From the NCBI GenBank assembly GCA_030549495.1, contig JAUIRK010000612.1, positions 62,001 through 126,000 of the forward strand: a stretch of 64,000 bases of DNA, written 5' to 3'. Positions 1-12,500 of the stretch are shown here, in pieces. Under the pieces are notes generated by a model. That model was not told the DNA's origin. It did not search any database and worked only from the letters and a program-made list of their open reading frames with translations. The number at the start of each line of letters is the position of its first letter. The stretch's first letter is position 1. The translations under genes were made by a program, and so were the position numbers. Origin of the DNA: Nectonema munidae. Taxonomy: Eukaryota; Nematomorpha; Nectonematoida; Nectonematidae.

Positions 1-33
1 TTTGTCGAGCCAATTGTCAACGTTGTAGGGAAC
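1..33 (-). CDS. Myosin heavy chain exon, cut by window edge
   Basis: Begins after the acceptor ATTTTCAG and reads [11 protein letters not shown] in phase 0, which continues HYAGT of the preceding exon. The remainder, leading to loop 2 and the actin-binding face, is outside the window. Confidence 0.9.
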
Positions 34-3000
34 CTGAAAATTAATTTTGGTATAATTTAGCATTTCATTTATTTCTGAGTCACATTTAGAGTTTTTGGAA
101 AAACTTTCTTTATTTATACTACCTTCTTATTTTCCAAATGAATATCCTTGAATATTCCTATGAATATTGATTGCATGTCTGTTTAATTCCTGTTCACTAT
201 CATCCCATCCCAATCATCGATCCAGTTATGGAAGAAGATTTCGGAGGTTGAGGAAATTCTTTACTTACACGACCCGAGAGAACGTTGGGAATCCCCTTAC
301 ACAGCTTACGTGCCGCAATTTTCAAACTTATATGAAGGATGAAAAAATAAAATGGCAAAAAAGAAATTAATAATGAAACAAAACAATTTACAGTGCCAGC
401 ATAATGCTTGATTCCAATATGAGCTTCTTTTTGCCCCTTCACCACTTTGGGCTTGAGAATGCTAGGCGATTTTCCAAGATGCTTGTCCATCACCTTGGCC
501 AAAAATGTCTTATCTGAAGCTTTGGGCACGATGCATTCTTCTTCCAAGATAGAAATTATGCCCATCGGCTGAAATGGATGTACGCATTACGTGCAATTCC
601 TTCTTTGAAAACATATACCCAACCCACATTGTTGGAAAGTTAGAACTTTTAGTATAAAAGCAGTTCTATACTCTATTATGTTTATTTACTTTTTAGGTGT
701 AATTTGAGGGTATATTATAAATTTTTAAGTATATATACAATACCTTATTTCCAAGTAAATATTTTAAATATATAATTTTATCAATACTCAATTATTAATA
801 ACTTTTTTTTCTCTTAATTTTAATCTATTCAAAACATCTAGTTTTAATCGTCTAATAAGCCTAATATTCTAGGCTGTGAAGTCTAAATGAAGGAAAAAAT
901 GACGATAACATGGGTGATATAATAAAAATATATATATATAAAAAAATAAGACCAGTGTAGATTGTTAGATGGATAGAAAGAGTATAAATTGACTTAATAG
1001 AGTTATTGCATTATAAAAATATAAATATACAATTACACATAAAACAAACAATGTAAAATTGAAAAATACCTTTTCGATCAAATCTATGCATTGCTGCAAA
1101 TCTAAGCCAAAATCAATGAAGACCCAATTGATTTCTTCTCGCTTATATTCCTCTTGTTCAAGTATAAACATGTGATGATTGAAAAACTGTTGCAATTTTT
1201 CATTCGTGAAGTTGATACACAATTGCTCAAATGTATTGAACTTAATACAAAAACGTTGTCATTAGCAAAAGCAAGAAATTGGCTTGGAGAGAGAGAAAGT
1301 TGTGCCTCAAAAATTTCAAAGCCAGCAATATCCAGGACACCAATGAAGTATTGCCTTTTTTTCTTGGAGGAGAGTGTGATGTTGATTCGCGTGACAAGCC
1401 ATTTGAACAAGCGATCGTAGGTAGCTTTGCTAAGCCCGCCAATACTATTGATGACCTGAGTAAAAGGAATTTAGAGGAAAAATGTTTGATTGGTGGAAAA
1501 TGATTCCGCATCTCACTTGCTGAACGTTTTGGCCTTTTGCAACGTATTCACTTCCAACTTTGATTCTCGGTTTCAGAATATTCTTGTACAATTCTGCGTC
1601 AATCACACCAAACAATTTGGCACATTTCTCTCCGTCTTAAAATTAAGTTTTTTTTATTGATTTTAATTAAAAAAAGCGCTATTATTAGGGTTATGTAGGA
1701 AAATTTGGAGTTTGAAAATTACCCATCGGGATAATTGACAATGAGAATTAAAGGAGTGATCTCAGAGAATCTAAACTAAATGAAGGTAATGTCTTTGTTT
1801 TTAAATCGCTATGCCTTCAATTCATAGAAATCATATATCCTATATTATTTGCATCTTATTCTTTTGTGTGGCATATCTGTTATTTTTTGACTTGTAATGA
1901 TAATAATATGTGTTCAACTGATAGTTAAAATGAAATTTTTATTAAACATTATTGTAAGTTCATTTTTCTGTTTTTTAATAAGATATCTAACTCAAATATC
2001 CTTGTATGATTTCAAATATAATTTGATGAAAATATATAGGGTAAAATGACATTTGAATATGAAAAATTAATAATCGATAACTCCTTTTTATATCTAACGA
2101 GAGCATGCTCAAAATAACTCTTCGTTGTTTATCTTCTGGCTTTCAGTTAAACAAAGCAATGTGTATACTACGCGATTGTCAAATATATCTTTTTTCCTGC
2201 TCGCTTGAATGTTAATTTATTGTCAAAATTGATCTACCCTTCTTCTGAGTTTCAGGAGACGCAAAAAAATAAAAAGTTGAAATTTTTCAAAATATATTGA
2301 CAACAAAATCGCTAAAAACTCCTCTTTTCAAACACTAAGATATAATCACAAAAATTTAAATATTAAAATATAATACGGCAGTGGTGGATCCAAAAGGGGG
2401 GGGGCTCATGGGCCTAGGCTTCCCTATGAATAATGGCTTCGAAAATTACCCTTACTAATGTATACCCTTACATGTATAAAAATAAATTTATTCATGGCAA
2501 AATAATGTTAAAAATATGAAAACATAGGTAATTAGTTTTAGTTAAAAAAAAGTAATTAGTGATTCTAAAAGACATAATACAGCAGTCGTATTCTCTGAAG
2601 ACTTTTAGCAAAATTGCAAAAAATTTAAATAGATTTCCGCCCCCTATAAGAAATTTCTGGATCTGCCACTGTAATACGGTGTAAAGAGAGTATACATGTG
2701 TAATTTTAGTAAACCTTATCGAAAAAAACAAATTATTTTTACACAAATCTTTTCGCTATAATATATATCAAAATCAAGGATAAAAATTTTTTTTTTATAA
2801 AAAGTAAAAAAATTCCATAATGTTGTCTCCTTTTTATATATATCAAATTATATATACAGAAAAATTCGGGTATTAAATGGGAAATTACCACTAAAAACAA
2901 GCCCCACCATCTTTCCATCGACTACTACCTTATGTTGCTACAGTTTCCTTATTCTGGGACTCGTGAATTGTGTCTTGAGTTAAAATTTTGTAAGTACTTT

Positions 3001-6000
3001 TCATTTTTTGGCAAATTTATCCCAAATTTTTTTGAAAACATTTTTATGTAGATTTTTCCGTTTTAAGGTATTAATTTTATGGGTTTTATAAACATAAAAT
3101 AAGAAATTTTAAAAATTATTTTTTGTTTTTTTTCAATTTTTAAAGAAAAATGATTTAAAAATTGTAATAATATTCATAAGTCACTAACTTGTAAGTTTAT
3201 ATAATAGTTAATTAAGTAGAAAGCAGTTTTAAACAATAGAAAAGTAAAAAGTGTCACTAAACCATATTTTTCGGGGTAATTTGTTAGTTTTGTTTAATCA
3301 AAAAATTCTGTTAATAGTAAGTAAACTGGAGTGATAAAGATGAAATACCTTCAGTTCCATCCGCTTCAGCCTGCTCTTCTCTTGCCCTTTGCTTGAACTT
3401 TGTATTTCCCAGATGCATAATACCAGCTGTGATCTTCATGGAATTTAACTTTTCTTCTGGAGTGAATCCAAGAATGTCAAAAGCTTCCTAAAACATCGAC
3501 GGCAATTAATTATCTATAACTATATATGTAATATCAATATAGAATGGAAAAAAATTTTTAGTGCTATTATGTTTGATTTAATTAAATGATCTGATATTGA
3601 CTGCGATAAAAATGTTCACATTCAATAATTCCTAATGAAATATTTACAAAAGAATTTATCGCTGCAAAATGACACTTCTCTAAGAAAGTTGGTTATAGGT
3701 GAGAGTTAGAGAAAATGAAGTAAACTTACTTCTTAAAAATTCATTTGTCTTATATAAACATTATTATCATTTGAAAAAGTGTAAAATGTAACTTCAACAA
3801 ATATAGGTAATAAAAATCTCTTTTATTTCATATTCATGAAAACAAACAAAAAATTGTCTTGAACAAAGTTAATAACATGCATAAGTAATGAACCATTTGG
3901 TGTGTGTAAAAAGTTCAAGAAAAGGGGTATACAATTATGATTTTAAGTAAATCATCAGGAATCTATTTATTGTGGAAAATTATGAAATTTGAGAGAAATC
4001 AATTAAACCAAATTATTTACGTTTCAAAAATGTCAAATTAAAATGATTAATCAAGGAGATAAGTCAACTATTTCAACTTAATCACCAACAATAAAACTAT
4101 AGCTTGTTATAGTGAACAAAAAATTTTATAGGGCTAGTCAATTTTAGTATATATACCATTTTCTGTTTTTTTCCCATTTCTATTTGTCTTTTTTAAAATG
4201 TATATTGTTCCTCAATCAGAGTCGTATTTTAAGAATGAAAAAAAATCAATTTTGTAAACATATGGGGCGCCTTCTTTGGTGGAAGCCGGAAGTAAGATAG
4301 CATTAAATATTTTTCAATTTTTACGTATATAGAGTCAGGGTAATATTTTGTAGGTATATTTGGTGTGAGAGTTCCATTTGGTGTTATTTTCAACCCGATT
4401 CAGCAAGTCTGGTTGTGGACGCCTATAAATTTTCAAGTCAATATGAATTGTAATATAATTTAGAAATTATTTGAACAAAATTCAGCCCCAAATTTTAGCC
4501 ATCTCCCTCTACTCTATAGATGGCGTATGAACAACCGAACTATGATATCAGTCCTTTGTTTTGATAAAAAAGGAAAGACAGACCCAAGTGAGTTTCATTT
4601 CTTCACTGTCATCCATGCTATCGACTGTCGTTTTTCCGTGTGCAATAAAGCAGTACTCCTTAACGTCTTGATCCAGAAATAGTTGTTCTAAAAAGGCGGG
4701 AATACAATTCTGAGATTAGTAAAGAAGAAATGTGTCTATAAGTGCTTTTACCTTTGAGGTTTTTGATCACACCCGAGCATATTTGGTAGAAAATGTGATA
4801 AGATCTTTCCTGAGCCAGTTGAGCCACAACGCGAGATTTTTCCAACAAGTCTAATAATATCAGAGTTATCACATTTTAATATGTGATCATTAAAGGCGTG
4901 GCGGTGAAAATCAATTAATTTTTTTTTATTCTTTTCCCATTCCATCTTTGGTTCAAGTACTTTAACAGCAATTGTCAAAAAAGAAAGAAAAAGTCGTTGC
5001 ACAAACTACCTAAAATGGTTCCTTTAACAATGCATAACTTTTGCTATTCTTGCTAATCAAAATACTATCAAACCATGGTAAATTTCCTATTTTTAGTGCT
5101 AAATTTACTTTCAATGTTATAAAAGATGTAACTGAAAAAATGATTTTATCGATTAAAGGTTTTGAGTTCTCTATAGCATTTTAACATATTATCTGAGTAT
5201 TGGTATTGCTGACATAACAGATTGAGTAAAATCTCTCAATTTACATATATTGATTGTAATATTACTATAAAAATTGTAAAACGTAATTATACTACTTTTT
5301 ATTGATTTATTAAGTGGTGAAGTTACTAATTTTTATTTTCAGTGATAAGTGATACAGAAATTGATAAGGAATATTGATAATGCAATGAGTTTTTTGAAAC
5401 AGTCAGAATCTATATTATTGATTATGAGACAGATACTTCATCTCGATGGAAATTACTTTCTCTTTAAAGATCTTTCATAGGGAATGCCAATAAAGCAAGC
5501 AGAATTTACCCTGAAAGTAGTGTGCTGACTTTGAAGAATAAATAAACCAGAGATTAAAATTTTTATTTTAATTTTTTTATAAAAAAATATTGATTAGGGA
5601 CGATGTTTTAAAAATTAAAATTTGATCAAAGCGTCTTCTAGTTCTTTAGGGGTTTTGTTTTCTCAAGTGAAACGGATAAGTTTAGTCTATAAACGGAAAA
5701 ATATGAACAATTTTTTTTAATGAGAAACACATAGAAGTGTGACTACGATCATTAACAAAGAAGTCTTTATGCCACCAGAGCTCAGAATTTTCATTAAGGA
5801 ACATATGGTAGAAAGGAATATTGTCCAATGTCTAATTGGTAGATAGAAAACATACTATTAATAGGAGTTAGAATATATATAAGCGCTTTCAATACTAGAT
5901 CTCTTATATTACTTTTTATTCTGTTATTAAAAATAGTCAAATAGTCAAATGGTAGAAAGCAAAATTTAAATAAATTAAGAATGTAAAAATAGATTAAATA

Positions 6001-6554
6001 TTTTTTTTTAATTTAAAAAATTCCAAAATTTATTTGTTTTTGAATAATATCGAAACTTAGATTTTGACAATTGGATTTTGTTGACCGATTTTATAAAAAA
6101 CTTGGAAATAAATATTTTTTTTACTTTTTTTTGCAAAATTAAAGATTATATATAAATACTTATATGATTTTATAGAGTTGGAAATGATATAAATGATAGA
6201 ATACATACAGTTTGTTATGGAAAATTGGAAATGATATATAACAGGGAAGAATAGTGCTCACTTCATTGACTGCACCATATTATTCAGAGTTGAAACTCTT
6301 TTATCAAAAGCATAGTTATGGATTGGAACCAGAGAAATAATGATTGAATGAATGTATATGGATGCTATTTATCAAGAGAAGTCGTATCCAGGAGGCATTA
6401 CTCTAGCTTATTTTAGAGCAATATTCGCGAAGTGAAATGATTTCATCTTATGGGCCCACTTTTTAAATAACGTATATAAAAATGAATACGCTAAAGGCAT
6501 TAAGCAAAATATGCATAAATTCAACCATATGTGCTCTAAATAGTGGGCTACATG

Positions 6555-6598
<44 letters not shown>

Positions 6599-9500
6599 GT
6601 CTTTATACATATATCATCGGAGTAAAACTTGTGGATAGAAATATACTTTGTACTTTTTATAACTTATTATACTTTGAAATTAAGTTAATTTTTGAAGCAT
6701 GTGATAATATTAGTGATAAAAATTAGACTATTTTAAGTCACAAAAAATTGACTTCCAGTACAAGTAAGGGAATTATATTCAAACCAAAAATTTATCAAAG
6801 AAATCGTTTGATTTGTCCAAGTTATGCTATATATGTGTTAAACGTATAAAAGTGTCATTTCAATATTGCCAAGATTAATGCTACAAAATTTGAAAAGTTC
6901 GACACGTGATAAAATTTCATTAAAATCAATACTTAACTCATCGGAGATCATCGATGAATTGATGAAGAAGTAAGCAGAAATTAATGCAAAATTGTTTAAA
7001 ATATGTTTGGAAAAATGTTAAAATTTACGTTTATAACCATTTCTAATGGGATCTTATTAGCCAAAATTCAAACGAAAAAATGATTTATCAATTTTCAATT
7101 TTATATAATTTATTTTGTAATCATAACATATATATAAAAGGAAATTTAAAAAACTTTACTTTTAAAAATGAAAAGATTAAGAGTAGAAAAGGCATGACGT
7201 CGCATCGAAGCCCTGCCTACTTTCCTCAAAAAGCTTCTAGAAGAAGTAGACAGCAATCATTTTTGAGCATTTTTGTTATACTTAATTAAATTAAGGTAGT
7301 TAAGATGATCCAATTTCTTTCCTTGATGGTTCACCAGAATTTTTATATAGAACACCTGAGTTAAAGGTAGAAAAAGGAGAAGCTTTAGATTTGCGCTTCT
7401 TCTAATACATGAAATATTAAAGGATTTTTTTATTTTCAAAGTAAAATAAAGTTTTGCCTCTATTTCATGCCAAAGTTTTAAAATTCTTTCATTTTTGACT
7501 TTGCAAACAATAAAAAAGAGCAAAACTATTTGGGTGAAGAAAAAGTTGGCCTTTCCAGTGTTCATGTCAATTCAAAGAGGAGATGTTCATTAGAATGACA
7601 AATCAAAACAGTGACATCATTTGTCACTCTTGAAATAGCGATTAAAAGAGCGACAAATCAAAAGAGTCACATAATTTGTCACTCTTAAAAGAGCGACAAA
7701 CCAAACAAGTTTTTTTATGTAAGGATAGGTAGGTAAGTAAAACTTTTGAATTTTTGTATATTTTGTCACTCTTTTGTCATGCCACTCTTTTGAATTTTTG
7801 TATATTTTGTCACTCTTTTGTCATGTCACTCTTTTGAATTTTAGTATATTTTGTCACTCTTTTGAATTTTTGTATATTTTGTCACTCTTTTGTCATGTCA
7901 CTCTTTTGAATTTTTGTATATTTTGTCACTCTTTTGTCATGTCATTCTTTTGAATTTTTGTATATTTTGTCACTCTTTTGTCATGTCACTCTTTTGAATT
8001 TTTGTATATTTTGTCACTCTTTTGTCATGTCACTCTTTTGAATTTTTGTATATTTTGTCACTCTTTTGTCATGTCACTCTTTTGAATTTTTGTATATTTT
8101 GTCACTCTTTTGTCATGTCACTCTTTTGAATTTTTGTATATTTTGTCACTCTTTTGTCATGTCACTCTTTTGAATTTTTGTATATTTTGTCACTCTTTTG
8201 TCATGTCACTCTTTTGAATTTTTGTATATTTTGTCACTCTTTTGTCATGTCATTCTTTTGAATTTTTGTATATTTTGTCACTCTTTTGTCATGTCACTCT
8301 TTTGAATTTTTGTATATTTTGTCACTCTTTTGTCATGTCACTCTTTTGAATTTTTGTATATTTTGTCACTCTTTTGTCATGTCACTCTTTTGAATTTTTG
8401 TATATTTTGTCACTCTTTTGTCATGTCACTCTTTTGAATTTTTGTATATTTTGTCACTCTTTTGTCATGTCACTCTTTTGAATTTTTGTATATTTTGTCA
8501 CTCTTTTGTCATGTCACTCTTTTGAATTTTAGTATATTTTGTCACTCTTTTGAATTTTTGTATATTTTGTCACTCTTTTGTCATGTCACTCTTTTGAATT
8601 TTTGTATATTTTGTCACTCTTTTGTCATGCCACTCTTTTGAATTTTTGTATATTTTGTCACTCTTTTGTCATGTCACTCTTTTGAATTTTTGTATATTTT
8701 GTCACTCTTTTGTCATGTCACTCTTTTGAATTTTTGTATATTTTGTCACTCTTTTGTCATGTCACTCTTTTGAATTTTTGTATATTTTGTCACTCTTTTG
8801 TCATGCCACTCTTTTGAATTTTTGTATATTTTGTCACTCTTTTGTCATGTCACTCTTTTGAATTTTTGTATATTTTGTCACTCTTTTGTCATGTCACTCT
8901 TTTGAATTTTTGTATATTTTGTCACTCTTTTGTCATGTCACTCTTTTGAATTTTAGTATATTTTGTCACTCTTTTGAATTTTTGTATATTTTGTCACTCT
9001 TTTGTCATGTCACTCTTTTGAATTTTTGTATATTTTGTCACTCTTTTGTCATGTCATTCTTTTGAATTTTTGTATATTTTGTCACTCTTTTGTCATGTCA
9101 CTCTTTTGAATTTTTGTATATTTTGTCACTCTTTTGTCATGTCACTCTTTTGAATTTTTGTATATTTTGTCACTCTTTTGTCATGTCACTCTTTTGAATT
9201 TTTGTATATTTTGTCACTCTTTTGTCATGCCACTCTTTTGAATTTTTGTATATTTTGTCACTCTTTTGTCAGGTCACTCTTTTGAATTTTTGTATATTTT
9301 GTCACTCTTTTGTCATGTCACTCTTTTGAATTTTTGTATATTTTGTCACTCTTTTGTCATGTCACTCTTTTGAATTTTTGTATATTTTGTCACTCTTTTG
9401 ACATGTCACTCTTTTGAATTTTTGTATATTTTGTCACTCTTTTGTCATGTCACTCTTTTGAATTTTTGTATATTTTGTCACTCTTTTGACATGTCACTCT

Positions 9501-12500
9501 TTTGAATTTTTGTATATTTTGTCACTCTTTTGAATTTTTGTATATTTTGTCACTCTTTTGTCATGTCACTCTTTTGAATTTTAGTATATTTTGTCACTCT
9601 TTTGAATTTTTGTATATTTTGTCACTCCTTTGTCATGTCACTCTTTTGAATTTTTGTATATTTTGTCACTCTTTTGTCATGTCACTCTTTTGAATTTTTG
9701 TATATTTTGTCACTCTTTTGTCATGTCACTCTTTTGAATTTTAGTATATTTTGTCACTCTTTTGAATTTTTGTATATTTTGTCACTCTTTTGTCATGTCA
9801 CTCTTTTGAATTTTTGTATATTTTGTCACTCTTTTGTCATGTCATTCTTTTGAATTTTTGTATATTTTGTCACTCTTTTGTCATGTCACTCTTTTGAATT
9901 TTTGTATATTTTGTCACTCTTTTGTCATGTCACTCTTTTGAATTTTTGTATATTTTGTCACTCTTTTGTCATGCCACTCTTTTGAATTTTTGTATATTTT
10001 GTCACTCTTTTGTCATGTCACTCTTTTGAATTTTTGTATATTTTGTCACTCTTTTGTCATGTCACTCTTTTGAATTTTTGTATATTTTGTCACTCTTTTG
10101 TCATGTCACTCTTTTGAATTTTTGTATATTTTGTCACTCTTTTGTCATGTCACTCTTTTGAATTTTTGTATATTTTGTCACTCTTTTGTCATGTCACTCT
10201 TTTGAATTTTTGTATATTTTGTCACTCTTTTGTCATGTCACTCTTTTGAATTTTAGTATATTTTGTCACTCTTTTGAATTTTTGTATATTTTGTCACTCT
10301 TTTGTCATGTCACTCTTTTGAATTTTTGTATATTTTGTCACTCTTTTGTCATGCCACTCTTTTGAATTTTTGTATATTTTGTCACTCTTTTGTCATGTCA
10401 CTCTTTTGAATTTTTGTATATTTTGTCACTCTTTTGAATTTTTGTATATTTTGTCACTCTTTTGTCATGTCACTCTTTTGAATTTTAGTATATTTTGTCA
10501 CTCTTTTGAATTTTTGTATATTTTGTCACTCCTTTGTCATGTCACTCTTTTGAATTTTTGTATATTTTGTCACTCTTTTGTCATGTCACTCTTTTGAATT
10601 TTTGTATATTTTGTCACTCTTTTGTCATGTCACTCTTTTGAATTTTAGTATATTTTGTCACTCTTTTGAATTTTTGTATATTTTGTCACTCTTTTGTCAT
10701 GTCACTCTTTTGAATTTTTGTATATTTTGTCACTCTTTTGTCATGTCATTCTTTTGAATTTTTGTATATTTTGTCACTCTTTTGTCATGCCACTCTTTTG
10801 AATTTTTGTATATTTTGTCACTCTTTTGTCATGTCACTCTTTTGAATTTTAGTATATTTTGTCACTCTTTTGAATTTTTGTATATTTTGTCACTCTTTTG
10901 TCATGTCACTCTTTTGAATTTTTGTATATTTTGTCACTCTTTTGTCATGTCATTCTTTTGAATTTTTGTATATTTTGTCACTCTTTTGTCATGCCACTCT
11001 TTTGAATTTTTGTATATTTTGTCACTCTTTTGTCATGTCACTCTTTTGAATTTTTGTATATTTTGTCACTCTTTTGTCATGCCACTCTTTTGAATTTTTG
11101 TATATTTTGTCACTCTTTTGTCATGTCACTCTTTTGAATTTTTGTATATTTTGTCACTCTTTTGTCATGTCACTCTTTTGAATTTTTGTATATTTTGTCA
11201 CTCTTTTGTCATGTCACTCTTTTGAATTTTTGTATATTTTGTCACTCTTTTGTCATGTCACTCTTTTGAATTTTTGTATATTTTGTCACTCTTTTGTCAT
11301 GTCACTCTTTTGAATTTTTGTATATTTTGTCACTCTTTTGTCATGTCACTCTTTTGAATTTTAGTATATTTTGTCACTCTTTTGAATTTTTGTATATTTT
11401 GTCACTCTTTTGTCATGTCACTCTTTTGAATTTTTGTATATTTTGTCACTCTTTTGTCATGCCACTCTTTTGAATTTTTGTATATTTTGTCACTCTTTTG
11501 TCATGTCACTCTTTTGAATTTTTGTATATTTTGTCACTCTTTTGTCATGTCACTCTTTTGAATTTTTGTATATTTTGTCACTCTTTTGTCATGTCACTCT
11601 TTTGAATTTTTGTATATTTTGTCACTCTTTTGTCATGCCACTCTTTTGAATTTTTGTATATTTTGTCACTCTTTTGTCATGTCACTCTTTTGAATTTTTG
11701 TATATTTTGTCACTCTTTTGTCATGTCACTCTTTTGAATTTTTGTATATTTTGTCACTCTTTTGTCATGTCACTCTTTTGAATTTTAGTATATTTTGTCA
11801 CTCTTTTGAATTTTTGTATATTTTGTCACTCTTTTGTCATGTCACTCTTTTGAATTTTTGTATATTTTGTCACTCTTTTGTCATGTCATTTTTTTGAATT
11901 TTTGTATATTTTGTCACTCTTTTGTCATGTCACTCTTTTGAATTTTTGTATATTTTGTCACTCTTTTGTCATGTCACTCTTTTGAATTTTTGTATATTTT
12001 GTCACTCTTTTGTCATGTCACTCTTTTGAATTTTTGTATATTTTGTCACTCTTTTGTCATGCCACTCTTTTGAATTTTTGTATATTTTGTCACTCTTTTG
12101 TCAGGTCACTCTTTTGAATTTTTGTATATTTTGTCACTCTTTTGTCATGTCACTCTTTTGAATTTTTGTATATTTTGTCACTCTTTTGTCATGTCACTCT
12201 TTTGAATTTTTGTATATTTTGTCACTCTTTTGACATGTCACTCTTTTGAATTTTTGTATATTTTGTCACTCTTTTGTCATGTCACTCTTTTGAATTTTTG
12301 TATATTTTGTCACTCTTTTGACATGTCACTCTTTTGAATTTTTGTATATTTTGTCACTCTTTTGAATTTTTGTATATTTTGTCACTCTTTTGTCATGTCA
12401 CTCTTTTGAATTTTAGTATATTTTGTCACTCTTTTGAATTTTTGTATATTTTGTCACTCTTTTGTCATGTCACTCTTTTGAATTTTTGTATATTTTGTCA

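Noticed and set aside
200-330. Open text [17 protein letters not shown] in the last myosin intron
   Set aside because: Does not continue either neighbouring exon and the exons join in phase without it.
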